Below are positions 8,933 to 18,414 of a stretch of DNA of 64,000 bases, one piece after another (position 1 is the first letter of the stretch; each line of letters opens with the position of its first letter). Source of the DNA: Caulobacter sp. (GTDB lineage Bacteria; Pseudomonadota; Alphaproteobacteria; Caulobacterales; Caulobacteraceae). The notes under the pieces are model-generated. The model was not told where the DNA came from. It ran no database searches and saw nothing but the letters and a program-made list of their open reading frames with translations. The stretch is taken from contig JAUSMJ010000064.1 of the NCBI GenBank assembly GCA_030645575.1, forward strand, positions 1 to 64,000. Direction: 5' to 3'. The position numbers were made by a program, and so were the translations under genes.

Positions 8933-9865
8933 CTAACCTCGCTTCACCGTCCGGAATCCAACATGGCTGGTTCCCGTATCCGGCGGCCCGGGCTGGCGCG
9001 CGGACGGGCGGTAGCGGTAGCAGAAGTTGTCGGCGCAGAGGAACGAACCGCCCTTGATCAGGTGGCTGCGGCCGTTCGGGTTGGGCGTCTCGTACCAGTC
9101 CCTGGTCCACTCCCAGACGTTGCCGGTCATGTCGTGGAGGCCATAGGCGCTGGCCGGATAGCAGCCGACCGGGGCGGTGCGACCCTTGTAGCCGTCGTCG
9201 CCGGTGTCGACGGCCGGGAACACGCCCTGCCAGCTGTTGGCGCGCGGCCGGCCGGGGACCGGCTTGTCATCGCCCCATTCGTAGCGGGCGCCGTCGAGGC
9301 CGGCCCGGGCCGCGAATTCCCACTCCGCCTCGGTCGGCAGGTCGCGGCCCTTCCAGCGGGCGTAGGCCAGGGCGTCGTCGAAGGCGATCTGGACCACCGG
9401 ATGGCGCTCGCGGCCGGCGACGGAGCTGCCCGGCCCTTCCGGATGTTTCCAGCTGGCCCCATCGACGATCCGCCACCAGAGCGACGGGTCGCCTGAACCC
9501 AGCCCCTTTGCCCCGACGAACACCAGCGACGAGGGCTTGAGCTTGCTGGCCGGCACGCCCGGATAGAGCGTCGGATCCGGCTGGCGTTCGGCCAGGGTGA
9601 CGTAGCCGGTGGCCTGCACGAATTCGGCGAACTGGGCGTTGGTCACCTCGGTGCGGTCGATCGAGAAGGGGGCGACCGTCACGGTACTGGCCGGCCCCTC
9701 GTCGTTGTGTTCGGGGTTGGCCCCCAGGGTGAAGGTCCCGCCCTTGAGCGCCACCTCGCCGAGCGGGGCGGCGCCGGGACAGGCGCGGGTCGGCTGGGCC
9801 AGCGGCGGCGCCTTCGGTCCGCAGGCCGCCAGCCCGAACGCCAGCAGGAGGGCGAGCCGCGTCAC
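8933..9865 (-). CDS. formylglycine-generating enzyme (SUMF1/FGE) family lipoprotein
   Basis: Lipobox LAAC near the N-terminus; GGTFTLGA.., TEVTNAQFAEFVQATGYVTLAE, DMTGNVWEWTRDWY, KGGSFLCADNFCYRYRPSAR (Cys-x4-Cys), HVGFRTV. Confidence 0.9.
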   Translation of the reverse strand: MTRLALLLAFGLAACGPKAPPLAQPTRACPGAAPLGEVALKGGTFTLGANPEHNDEGPASTVTVAPFSIDRTEVTNAQFAEFVQATGYVTLAERQPDPTLYPGVPASKLKPSSLVFVGAKGLGSGDPSLWWRIVDGASWKHPEGPGSSVAGRERHPVVQIAFDDALAYARWKGRDLPTEAEWEFAARAGLDGARYEWGDDKPVPGRPRANSWQGVFPAVDTGDDGYKGRTAPVGCYPASAYGLHDMTGNVWEWTRDWYETPNPNGRSHLIKGGSFLCADNFCYRYRPSARQPGPPDTGTSHVGFRTVKRG

Positions 9866-10470
9866 GCCACGCCGTCGAGCAGGGCGCGCGCCAGCCGGCG
9901 CAGGACGGCCCTCGCGCCGTCGATATCGATGTGCTGGTCGGTGCGCAGCCGCCGCCAGGCCTCGAAGCTGAGGGTCAGGTCCAGCGCCTCGACCAGTTCG
10001 GCGTCGGTCCGCACCACCTCGGGCAGAACAACCAGCAGGGTGTCGCGCTGCGCCTTCACCAACCGCGCCCGGCCTTCGCGCAGGGCGGCGGAGCGGGTCC
10101 GCGGACTGTCGGCGGCGATCTGCAGCGGCAGGAGAATCTCGAACGCCTCCGCGCGGCGGCCGATCAGGATATCGACGGCCTGACGCCAGTCGGCGGCCTC
10201 GATCGGGCCCTCCAGCAGGCCGCCGAGCCGCTCGGTCATCACCGCCTGCATGCCGCGATAGAGGCCGTCCATGTCCTCGAACAGGCGGAACACCGTGCGC
10301 AGACCAACGCCGGCGCGGGCGGCCACGGCCTCGGCCGGCGGCATGGCCAGGCCTTCCGACACCAGGGCGATCATCGCCTCGACGATGCGCAGGCGGCTGG
10401 CCTCCGAGCGCAGGCGTCGGCCATCGACAACACGGTCGGCGGCCAGCGGCGGTTTGGGCGGGGCGGTCAT
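9862..10470 (-). CDS. TetR family transcriptional regulator
   Basis: N-terminal HTH: RLRIVEAMIALVSEG..PAEAVAARAGVGLRTVFRLFEDMDGLYRG. Confidence 0.8.
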   Translation of the reverse strand: MTAPPKPPLAADRVVDGRRLRSEASRLRIVEAMIALVSEGLAMPPAEAVAARAGVGLRTVFRLFEDMDGLYRGMQAVMTERLGGLLEGPIEAADWRQAVDILIGRRAEAFEILLPLQIAADSPRTRSAALREGRARLVKAQRDTLLVVLPEVVRTDAELVEALDLTLSFEAWRRLRTDQHIDIDGARAVLRRLARALLDGVA

Positions 10471-10510
10471 GGGGTCATGGCCTATCATTCCCGGCGCTTC
10501 CTGCAAGCGA

Positions 10511-10933
10511 TCAGGCCTTCGCCTTTGGCCGCGCGAACTCCCACAGGGTCGCCAGAGTCAGCACGACGGCCGCGCCGACGATGCCCTTCGCGCCCGGATA
10601 GCCCGTCCCGACCGACTTCGAGACGAAGGCGATGTAGAGGGCGATCAGCGCCCGCAGCAGCTCGACCGCCAGCAAGGGCGCGGCGAAGGCGCGGAACCGG
10701 GCGACGACCAGCAGGTCGATCAGGCCCGACCCGATCTGCCCCGCCCCGATCATCGCCAGCAGGAAGATGATCGTCCGTCCGCCCTGGGCCAGGTCGAAGT
10801 GGGCGATGACGCCCGCGCCGCTGTCCGGCAGGAACGCGTGGATCGCGCCGCGGACCAGGTTGATCAGACCCAGAACGGCCAGGAGGCCGAGTGTGATCCG
10901 CGACGGGGCCCGGGCCGCGGCCGCGCTCGTCAC
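10511..10933 (-). CDS. hypothetical integral membrane protein
   Basis: GTG start (VTSAAAARAPSRITLGLLAVLGLINLVRGAIHAF) overlapping the upstream stop as GTGA; several hydrophobic helices. Confidence 0.65.
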   Translation of the reverse strand: MTSAAAARAPSRITLGLLAVLGLINLVRGAIHAFLPDSGAGVIAHFDLAQGGRTIIFLLAMIGAGQIGSGLIDLLVVARFRAFAAPLLAVELLRALIALYIAFVSKSVGTGYPGAKGIVGAAVVLTLATLWEFARPKAKA

Positions 10934-11343
10934 CCGGCGGCCTGGGTGCACTGGATCAGAAGCTGGCCCGCCAGGCCGGCCTTGCGGTGATGCCCGATGG
11001 CCTGGACCTCCGGCGAGGTGGCGATGGCCACGAAGGCGGCGCGGCTGGGATATTCGACGATGGCGGCGGCGTCCCACAGGTCCTCGACCTCACCGATGAC
11101 CAGCGCATCGACCTTGGCCGTGAACAGAAACCGGCCGCCGTGGCTTTCGACCACCCGGCGCATCGGTTCACCGTAGCGGAAATAGGCCTCGCGACCGCTG
11201 ATGTCCGGATGCCCCGGCTCATCGTAAGCGGCGCGATCATGGAACCTGAGCAGGTTCAGCATGACGATCGGCTGGTCGCCGCCAAGGCCCAGCAGGGTCT
11301 GAATTTGATCGCCCGTCGGCAGGACGGCGTTTTCCACGTTCAT
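10930..11343 (-). CDS. DUF1330 family protein
   Basis: PIVMLNLLRFHDRAAY..GREAYFRYGEPMRRVVESHGGRFLFTAKVDALVIGE..EYPSRAAFVAIATSPEVQA. Confidence 0.8.
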   Translation of the reverse strand: MNVENAVLPTGDQIQTLLGLGGDQPIVMLNLLRFHDRAAYDEPGHPDISGREAYFRYGEPMRRVVESHGGRFLFTAKVDALVIGEVEDLWDAAAIVEYPSRAAFVAIATSPEVQAIGHHRKAGLAGQLLIQCTQAAG

Positions 11344-12245
11344 CAGCGGGTCTCCGAAATGAAGCTGTCGATCAGGGCGGCGATCTGCGCGGGTCGGTCC
11401 TCCTGCAGGAAATGGCCGCCGCCTTCGATGATGGTGTGGGGTTGGCCCTTCGCGCCGGGCACCCGCTGCTGGAAGGGGACGTCGCCGCCCTTCGACACCG
11501 GATCGCCGTCGCTGAAGGCGGTCAGGAACGGCTTGTCGAACCGCTCCAGCACCTGCCAGGCCGCCTTGTTTTCATCGACCGACGGATGCTCGGGCGTCAC
11601 CGGCACGAAGGTCGGGAAGATGCGCGCGCCGGCCTTGTAGCTTTCATCCGGATACGGCGCGTCATAGGCGGCGATCTCCTCAGGCGCCAGCTCGCGCAGC
11701 GAGCCCATGTTGACGATCATCCCGGCCGGGAAGACCGGTATGGTCTGGCTCATCGTCAGCCAGGCCTTGAAGCCATCGCTCATGCCCGAGCCGGTCGGCA
11801 GGCCGGTGTTGGCCACGATCACCCGCGCGAACCGCTCGGGGAAGGCGGCGACCAGGCGCAGGCCGATCAGCCCGCCCCAGTCCTGGCAGAACAGGGTGAT
11901 GTCCTTCAGGTCCATGGCCAGCAGCCAGGCGCTCATCCAGGCGACGTGCTTCTCGTAGCTGTAGTCGGTCGTCGCGGCCGGCTTGTCCGAGCGACCGAAG
12001 CCGATGAGGTCCGGCGCGACCACCCTGTGCCGGTCCTTCAGCGGCGCGATGATCCCCCGGTACAAGTAGGACCAGGACGGTTCGCCGTGCATCAGCAACA
12101 CCGGGGCCGCGTCGCGGGGCCCTTCGTCGATATAGCCAACGCGCAGCTCCGCGCCCGAGGCGTCGGCGATCGTCTCGTAGTGCGGCCTGTAGGGAAAGTC
12201 CGGCAGGTCGGCGAAACGGTCGTCGGGGGTTCTCAGGACCTGCAC
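11343..12245 (-). CDS. haloalkane dehalogenase (alpha/beta hydrolase)
   Basis: [48 protein letters not shown] nucleophile Asp, [11 protein letters not shown] His; overall DhlA-like layout. Confidence 0.85.
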   Translation of the reverse strand: MQVLRTPDDRFADLPDFPYRPHYETIADASGAELRVGYIDEGPRDAAPVLLMHGEPSWSYLYRGIIAPLKDRHRVVAPDLIGFGRSDKPAATTDYSYEKHVAWMSAWLLAMDLKDITLFCQDWGGLIGLRLVAAFPERFARVIVANTGLPTGSGMSDGFKAWLTMSQTIPVFPAGMIVNMGSLRELAPEEIAAYDAPYPDESYKAGARIFPTFVPVTPEHPSVDENKAAWQVLERFDKPFLTAFSDGDPVSKGGDVPFQQRVPGAKGQPHTIIEGGGHFLQEDRPAQIAALIDSFISETR

Positions 12246-12351
12246 GCGGGACTCTCCAGTCTGGTTGTCAGCCGCCTTGACCGGCGGGGAAACTAATGGC
12301 ACAAACTATGCCAATATAATTCGGGCAGGCAAGCCGGAATTGGGGGGCGAC

Positions 12352-13425
12352 ATGAAACGCGTGTTCACCGGGCTTCTGGTGGTGCTGGTGCTTCTGGCGG
12401 CCGGCGCCTGGGCCGTGCGCGGCAGGATCGCCCTGCGGATCATGGAGCGGCGCCTGGCCGCGGCCATGGCCAATCCGGTCATCCCCTCCCTGCCCGACGG
12501 TCTGCACGTGGCCATCTGCGGCGCGGGCGGCCCCTTCCCGGATCACGACCGCGGCGGCCCCTGCACGGCGGTCATCGCCGGCAAGCGCATGTTCATCGTC
12601 GACACCGGAGAAGCGGCAGGCCGCACGCTCGGCCGCATGGGTCTTTTCGGCACGGACTCCGTCGTGCTGCTGACCCACTTCCACTCCGACCATATCGACG
12701 GTCTGGGCAACGTGGCCCTGCAGCGCTGGGGCGCCGGCAACCTGACCACGCCGCTGCGGCTCTACGGCCCTCCGGGCGTCGAGCGCGTCGCCGCCGGCTT
12801 CACCGAGGCCTATGCCCTCGACGCCGGCTACCGCACCGCCCACCACGGCCCGGTCGTGATGCCGCCGTCCGGCGCGGGCGTCCAGGCCCGTCCATTCGCC
12901 ATTCCCGAAGGCCAGGACTCCGTCGTGGTGCTGGACGAGGACGGCGTGAAGATCACCGCCTTCCGGGTCAACCATGGCCCGATCGACCCGGCCGTCGGCT
13001 ATCGCTTCGACTACAGGGGTCGCAGCGTCGTCATCAGCGGCGACACCGCCTCCTCGCCGGTGGTGGCCAAATACGCCAGGGGCGTCGATCTGTTGGTCCA
13101 CGAGGCCCTGTCGACGCCGCTGGTGAACCTGATCCGTCAGGCCGCGCTGGCGGCTGGCAACACCAAGCGCGCCCAGATCATGCTCGACATCCAGAACTAC
13201 CACACCAGCCCGTCGGCGGCCGCGGCCATCGCTCGCGATGACAAGGTCGGCGCCCTGCTGCTGAACCACATCGTGCCGCCGCTGCCGCTGCGCGCGCTGG
13301 AGGGTCCGTTCCTCGGCGACGCCCGCAAGGTGTTCACCGGCCCGCTGTGGATCGCCCGTGACGGCGACCTGGTCAGCCTGCCGGCCAGCGACAGGACCAT
13401 CACCCGCACAAGCCTGCTCCGCTGA
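12352..13425 (+). CDS. MBL-fold metallohydrolase (RNase Z/arylsulfatase-like), membrane-anchored or exported
   Basis: N-terminal hydrophobic segment; LLTHFHSDHIDGLGN, SGDTASSPVVAKYARGVDLLVHEA, LLNHIVPP. Confidence 0.85.
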   Translation: MKRVFTGLLVVLVLLAAGAWAVRGRIALRIMERRLAAAMANPVIPSLPDGLHVAICGAGGPFPDHDRGGPCTAVIAGKRMFIVDTGEAAGRTLGRMGLFGTDSVVLLTHFHSDHIDGLGNVALQRWGAGNLTTPLRLYGPPGVERVAAGFTEAYALDAGYRTAHHGPVVMPPSGAGVQARPFAIPEGQDSVVVLDEDGVKITAFRVNHGPIDPAVGYRFDYRGRSVVISGDTASSPVVAKYARGVDLLVHEALSTPLVNLIRQAALAAGNTKRAQIMLDIQNYHTSPSAAAAIARDDKVGALLLNHIVPPLPLRALEGPFLGDARKVFTGPLWIARDGDLVSLPASDRTITRTSLLR

Positions 13426-13439
13426 CTGGAGGATCGACC

Positions 13440-15092
13440 ATGAACCGCAAGCTGACCTGGACCCTCGGGACCATCGCCGTCGTCCTGGTGGCGGGCGTGA
13501 TCGCCTTCCAGCACTTCTGGATATACATCCCCGGCGTGGTCGGGCGGATCAAGAGCCCGATTCAGCCCTACCATGAGGTCACCTGGGGGACGGGCGCCGC
13601 CCCGGCTCTCGCGCCTGGCGCCACGCGCCAGCCGAACGTCATCGTCATCGTCGCCGACGATCTGGGCATCAACGACCTCGCCTCGACCGGCCAGGGCGTG
13701 GCCAATGGCGCCGTGCCGACGCCGAACATCGACTCGATCGCCCGCGACGGGGTCACCTTCACCAACGGCTACGCCGGCAACGCCACCTGCTCGCCCTCGC
13801 GCGCGGCGATGATGACCGGCCGCTATCCGACCCGCTTCGGCTTCGAGTTCACCTCGGTGCCTGTCTCGTTCGCCCGCAATATCCAGCGCCTTGGCGGTCA
13901 CGGTCCGGTCAAGCCGATCTTCTACGAGGACCGCGTCGCGGCGATGCCGCCGGTCGAGGACCTCGGCGTGCCCGCCAGTGAAGTGACCCTGGCCGAAACG
14001 ATGAAGTCGGCCGGCTACCGCACCCTGCACATCGGCAAATGGCACCTGGGCGAGGCCAAGGGCCTGCGGCCCGAGGACCAGGGCTTCGACGACACGCTCG
14101 GCTTCTACGCCGGCGGCGGCATGTTCATGGAAGCCAACGACCCGAACGTCGTGAACTCAAAGCAGGACTTCGATCCGATCGACAGGTTCCTGTGGGCCAA
14201 CCTGCCGTATTCGGTCCGCTTTGACGGCAGCAAGCCGTTCCACCCGGATCGCTACCTGACCGACTACTTCGGCGACCAGGCCGTCCGGGCCATCGACGCC
14301 AACAGGGACCGGCCGTTCTTCATGTATCTGGCCTTCAACGCGCCGCACACGCCGCTGCAAGCCCTGAAATCCGACTATGACGCCCTGCCGCGGATCAAGG
14401 ACCACCGCCTGCGGGTCTATGCGGCGATGATCCGCGCGCTGGACCGCAACGTCGGCAAGGTGCTGGCCGAGGTCGAGGCCCAGGGCCTGTCGGACAACAC
14501 CATCGTCATCTTCACCAGCGACAACGGCGGGGCCAACTACATCGGCCTGCCGGACATCAACAAACCCTACCGCGGCTTCAAGGCGACCTTCTTCGAGGGC
14601 GGCGTGCGGGTGCCCTTCTTTGTCAAGTGGCCGGGTCAGATCCAGCCGGGGTCGACCACCCCGGCGCGGGCCATGCACTTCGACATCTTCGCCACGGCGG
14701 CGGCGGCGGCCCATGCGCCGGCGGCCAAGCCCGGCGTGCTGGACGGCGTGGACCTGCTGACCCTGGCCAAGGGCGGCGCGCCGGACCGGCCGCTGTTCTT
14801 CCGCTCGGGCCACTACCGCGTGGTCATCAACGGCGACTGGAAGCTGCAGCTGTCGGAACGGCCGAAGAAGGCCTGGCTGTTCAACCTCAAGAGCGATCCG
14901 ACCGAACAGACCAATGTCGCGGCAGCCAATCCGGCCGTGGTGGCCCAGCTGACGGCGATGCTCGACGCCCAGGACCGCCGCGCCGCCAAACCGATCTGGC
15001 CGGCCCTGATCGAGGGCCCGATCTGGATCGACAAGCCGGTCGACGGCACGCCGATGCCGAAGGGCGCCGAATACGTGATGTGGGCTAACTGA
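13440..15092 (+). CDS. sulfatase (type I, Cys-type), signal-anchored or exported
   Basis: PNVIVIVADDLGINDLAS; CSPSRAAMMTGRYPTRFG sulfatase signature with Cys; HIGKWHLGE; FTSDNGG. Confidence 0.92.
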   Translation: MNRKLTWTLGTIAVVLVAGVIAFQHFWIYIPGVVGRIKSPIQPYHEVTWGTGAAPALAPGATRQPNVIVIVADDLGINDLASTGQGVANGAVPTPNIDSIARDGVTFTNGYAGNATCSPSRAAMMTGRYPTRFGFEFTSVPVSFARNIQRLGGHGPVKPIFYEDRVAAMPPVEDLGVPASEVTLAETMKSAGYRTLHIGKWHLGEAKGLRPEDQGFDDTLGFYAGGGMFMEANDPNVVNSKQDFDPIDRFLWANLPYSVRFDGSKPFHPDRYLTDYFGDQAVRAIDANRDRPFFMYLAFNAPHTPLQALKSDYDALPRIKDHRLRVYAAMIRALDRNVGKVLAEVEAQGLSDNTIVIFTSDNGGANYIGLPDINKPYRGFKATFFEGGVRVPFFVKWPGQIQPGSTTPARAMHFDIFATAAAAAHAPAAKPGVLDGVDLLTLAKGGAPDRPLFFRSGHYRVVINGDWKLQLSERPKKAWLFNLKSDPTEQTNVAAANPAVVAQLTAMLDAQDRRAAKPIWPALIEGPIWIDKPVDGTPMPKGAEYVMWAN

Positions 15093-15885
15093 TCCGCAGC
15101 TGATGCAGGGCGATCCCGGCCGCGACCGCCACATTCAGCGAGTCGAAGCCGGGCGCCATCGGGATCGAGACCGTCCGGCAACGGGCCAGGGTCGCCGCCG
15201 GCAGTCCTGGCCCCTCGGCGCCGAGCAGCAGGGCCGGACGGGCGAGGGCCGGCAGGTCTGACAGAGCCGTCTCGCCTGACGGGCTGAGCGCCACCGGCGT
15301 GAAGCCGCGCCGCTGCAGCAGGCCGATCAGGTCCTCGCCCTCGGCCAGCCGCGCGTAGGGCACGCGCAGCACCCCACCAACCGACACCCGGATGGCCTTG
15401 CGATAGAGCGGGTCACAGCAAGTCGGGTCGAGCAGAACGGCGTCGACCCCGAATCCGGCCGCGTTGCGGAACAGCCCGCCCATGTTGTCGTGATTGGAGA
15501 TGCCGACGAGCGCCAGCACCAGCGCCCTGTCCGGCAGCCCTGCCAGCAAGGCGTCGGCCGCGACCGGCGCGGCCCGCTCGGCCAGGGCCAGGATGCCCCG
15601 GTGCAGCTCGAACCCGACGATGCCGTCCAGAACCGGCTGGCTGGCCAGGTAGACGGGCGTCTCCGCCGGCAGGGCCTCAAGGATCGGCTTCAGCTTCTCC
15701 AGCCGCTTGGCCGCGATCAGCACCGACAGCGGCCGGAACCGGTCCTGCCCGGCCAGCACCCGCAGGACCGTCTCGCCCTCGGCGATGAACCGGCCCTGCC
15801 GCCCGACCAGGTCCCGCTCGCGGATGTCGCGATAGGCCTCGAGCCGGGGGTCGGCGGGATCGTCGATGGGGATGAAGGTCGGCAC
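15085..15885 (-). CDS. TrmH/SpoU family RNA methyltransferase
   Basis: FIAEGETVLRVLAG, LVGISNHDNMGGLFRNAAGFGVDAVLLDPTCCDPLYRKAIRVSVG, LLLGAEGPGLP, SIPMAPGFDSLNVAVAAGIAL. Confidence 0.92.
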   Translation of the reverse strand: MPTFIPIDDPADPRLEAYRDIRERDLVGRQGRFIAEGETVLRVLAGQDRFRPLSVLIAAKRLEKLKPILEALPAETPVYLASQPVLDGIVGFELHRGILALAERAAPVAADALLAGLPDRALVLALVGISNHDNMGGLFRNAAGFGVDAVLLDPTCCDPLYRKAIRVSVGGVLRVPYARLAEGEDLIGLLQRRGFTPVALSPSGETALSDLPALARPALLLGAEGPGLPAATLARCRTVSIPMAPGFDSLNVAVAAGIALHQLRIS

Positions 15886-15925
15886 TGTGAAGCGATAGCG
15901 CTCGTAAGCGATCGTCGCCAGAAAT

Positions 15926-16083
15926 CCTTCTCCCCTTGCGGGAGAAGGTGGCCTGCGAAGCAGGTCGGATGAGGGGTCGAAAGCTTGGTTGGAGGTTATC
16001 GACTGGCCGGCCCGTCGAAGAGCCCGGTGGGACCCCTCATCCGTCAGGCTCCGCCTGACACCTTCTCCCGCAAGGGGAGAAGG
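15926..16083. repeat. Pair of ~53-bp inverted palindromic intergenic repeats (CCTTCTCCC...GGTCGGATGAGGGGTC)
   Basis: 15926-15978 and 16031-16083 are mutual reverse complements except a variable central hairpin; the same family occurs at 27596-27641. Confidence 0.8.
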
Positions 16084-16087
16084 AAAA

Positions 16088-17242
16088 TCAGAAGCTTTTG
16101 GGCATGCCGAGCACGTGAGTGCCCACGTGGCTGAGGATCAGGTTCGTGCTGATCGGGGCCACTTGATAGAGGCGCGTCTCACGGAACTTGCGCTCGATGT
16201 CGTACTCCTCGGCGAAGCCGAAGCCGCCGTGGGTCTGGATACAGGTGTCGGCGGCGGCCCAGCTGGCCTCGCTGGCCAGCATCTTGGCCATGTTGGCCTC
16301 CGTGCCGCAGGGCTGGCCGGCATCGAACAGCGCGGCCGCGTGGTCCACCGCCAGCGCGGCGGCGGACAGCTGTACGTAGTTGCGCGCGATCGGGAACTGC
16401 ACCCCCTGGTTCTCGCCGATGGCCCGGCCGAACACGTTGCGCTCCTTGGCGTAGGCGCTCGACCGGTCGATGAAGAACCGCCCGTCGCCGATGCACTCGC
16501 TGGCGATCAGGATCCGCTCGGCGTTCATGCCGTCCAGGATGTAGCGGAAGCCCTTGCCCTCCTCGCCGACGAGGTTCGAGGCGGGCACCTCGAGGTTGTC
16601 GAAGAACAGCTCGGTGGTGGCGTGGTTGAGCATGGTGCGGATCGGCCGGATGGTCAGGCCGTTCCCGACCGCCTCGCGCATGTCGACCAGCAGCACGCTC
16701 ATGCCGTCGGCCGGGCGGGCGGCGTCCTCGCGGGCCGTGGTGCGCACCAAAAGGACCATCAGGTCGCTGTGCTCTGCCCGGCTGATCCAGATCTTCTGGC
16801 CGTTGACGATGTATTTGTCGCCCTCGCGCCGCGCGAAGGTCGAGATGCGGGTGGTGTCGGTGCCGGCGGTCGGCTCGGTCACGCCGAAGGCCTGCAGCCG
16901 GATCTCGCCGCTGGCGATCTTCGGCAGATACTCCGCCTTCTGCGCGGCGCTGCCGTGCTTGAGCACCGTGCCCATGGTGTACATCTGGGCGTGACAGGCG
17001 CCGCCGTTGCAGCCCGAGCGGTGGATCTCCTCCAGCACCGCCGTCGCCGCCGACAGGCCCAGGCCCGAGCCGCCGTATTCCTCGGGGATCAGCACCGACA
17101 GGAAGCCCGCCTCGGTCAGCGTCTTCACGAACCGCGTCGGATAGGTCCGCTCGCGGTCGAGCGCGCGCCAGTATTCGCCCGGGAACCCCGCGCACAGCTT
17201 GCGCACGGCCTCGCGGATTTCAGGATGGGACGGCTGGGTCAT
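16088..17242 (-). CDS. acyl-CoA dehydrogenase family protein
   Basis: FLSVLIPEEYGGSGLGLSAA, AFGVTEPTAGTDTTRI, YIVNGQKIWIS, QTHGGFGFAEEYDIERKFRETRLYQVAPISTNLI. Confidence 0.92.
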   Translation of the reverse strand: MTQPSHPEIREAVRKLCAGFPGEYWRALDRERTYPTRFVKTLTEAGFLSVLIPEEYGGSGLGLSAATAVLEEIHRSGCNGGACHAQMYTMGTVLKHGSAAQKAEYLPKIASGEIRLQAFGVTEPTAGTDTTRISTFARREGDKYIVNGQKIWISRAEHSDLMVLLVRTTAREDAARPADGMSVLLVDMREAVGNGLTIRPIRTMLNHATTELFFDNLEVPASNLVGEEGKGFRYILDGMNAERILIASECIGDGRFFIDRSSAYAKERNVFGRAIGENQGVQFPIARNYVQLSAAALAVDHAAALFDAGQPCGTEANMAKMLASEASWAAADTCIQTHGGFGFAEEYDIERKFRETRLYQVAPISTNLILSHVGTHVLGMPKSF

Positions 17243-17396
17243 GGCCGCGAGCTAACGGGCGGACGCTGGGTGAGGCAAGGGCGGAATGGCGCGGCCCGGG
17301 AGGAGCGTCGGCGATCGGCCTTGCGGGAGGGCTCGTCGATTGCGCCCGGGTTCCGCTCCGGCGATCATGCGCCCAACAGGCAAGGGAGACGCACTC

Positions 17397-18233
17397 ATGG
17401 GCGGGATCACGATCCACAAGGTCGCCGGGGCGCTGGGCGCGGAAATCGGCGGGGTCGATCTATCCGTCCCGCTCGCCGACGAGACCATCGCCGCGATCCG
17501 CCGGGCCCTGGTCGAGCACCAGGTGATCTTCTTCCGCGACCAGAGTCTGACGCCAGAGCAACAGCTGGCCTTCGGCCGCCGGTTCGGGCCGCTGAACATC
17601 CACCCCTACGTGGCCGGAATGGACGACCATCCCGAGGTGATGGAGATCATCAAAGAGCCGACCGACCGGATCAATTTCGGCGGCGGCTGGCATTCGGACA
17701 TGAGCTTCCTGGAGACCCCCAGCATCGGCTCGATCCTCTATGCCGTGGTGTTGCCGGAGTGGGGCGGCGACACCCTGTTCGCCAGCCAGGCGGCGGCCTT
17801 CGAAGCCCTGTCGCCGGGCCTCCAGGCGACGCTGGAGGGGCTCAACGCCATCCATTCGGCCGAGCGCGAGTACGCCCCCACCGGCCCCTCGGCCCAGAAG
17901 CGCGAGTCGATGAAGATCGCCGACGCGGAAGGCATGGCCGGCCGCTTCAGCCACCCGGTGGTCAAGGTCCACCCCGAGACCGGCCGCAAGGCGCTGTACG
18001 TCAATCCGGCCTTCACGATGCAGTTCGACGGCTGGAGCCGCCGGGAGTCGCGGCCGCTGCTCGACTACCTGTTCGAGCACAGCCGCAAGGAGGTCTTCAC
18101 CTGCCGCCTGCGCTGGCGCCCCGGCACGGTGGCCTTCTGGGACAACCGCTCGGTCTGGCACTACGCGCTCAACGACTACCCCGGCCAGCGCCGGCACATG
18201 CGGCGGGTGACCGTGGATCCGGCGGCGGATTGA
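17397..18233 (+). CDS. TauD/TfdA family alpha-ketoglutarate-dependent dioxygenase
   Basis: GAEIGGVDLSVPL, HQVIFFRDQSLTPEQQLAFGRRFG, WHSDMSF (HxD), WRPGTVAFWDNRSVWHYALNDY. Confidence 0.92.
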   Translation: MGGITIHKVAGALGAEIGGVDLSVPLADETIAAIRRALVEHQVIFFRDQSLTPEQQLAFGRRFGPLNIHPYVAGMDDHPEVMEIIKEPTDRINFGGGWHSDMSFLETPSIGSILYAVVLPEWGGDTLFASQAAAFEALSPGLQATLEGLNAIHSAEREYAPTGPSAQKRESMKIADAEGMAGRFSHPVVKVHPETGRKALYVNPAFTMQFDGWSRRESRPLLDYLFEHSRKEVFTCRLRWRPGTVAFWDNRSVWHYALNDYPGQRRHMRRVTVDPAAD

Positions 18234-18237
18234 CCCG

Positions 18238-18317
18238 AAGACCAGCGGCGCGGCCAGTTGGAACAGGCCGTTGGCCCCCAGCAGCAGGGCGAGGACGGCG
18301 GCGATCCATCGGGACAT
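18238..18317 (-). pseudogene. Truncated N-terminal fragment of a small membrane protein gene
   Basis: MSRWIAAVLALLLGANGLFQLAAPLVFGS reads as a membrane-protein N-terminus, then becomes antisense to the dioxygenase 3' end. Confidence 0.4.
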
Positions 18318-18414
18318 ACGGGCGGTCTCCAGCGATGGAGGTGAGACGAGGCGGGCGGGGCGCGTGTGACATGCGTCGGGGATTGACCTGCCCGCCGTCC
18401 TCCGCCCCACTTCG

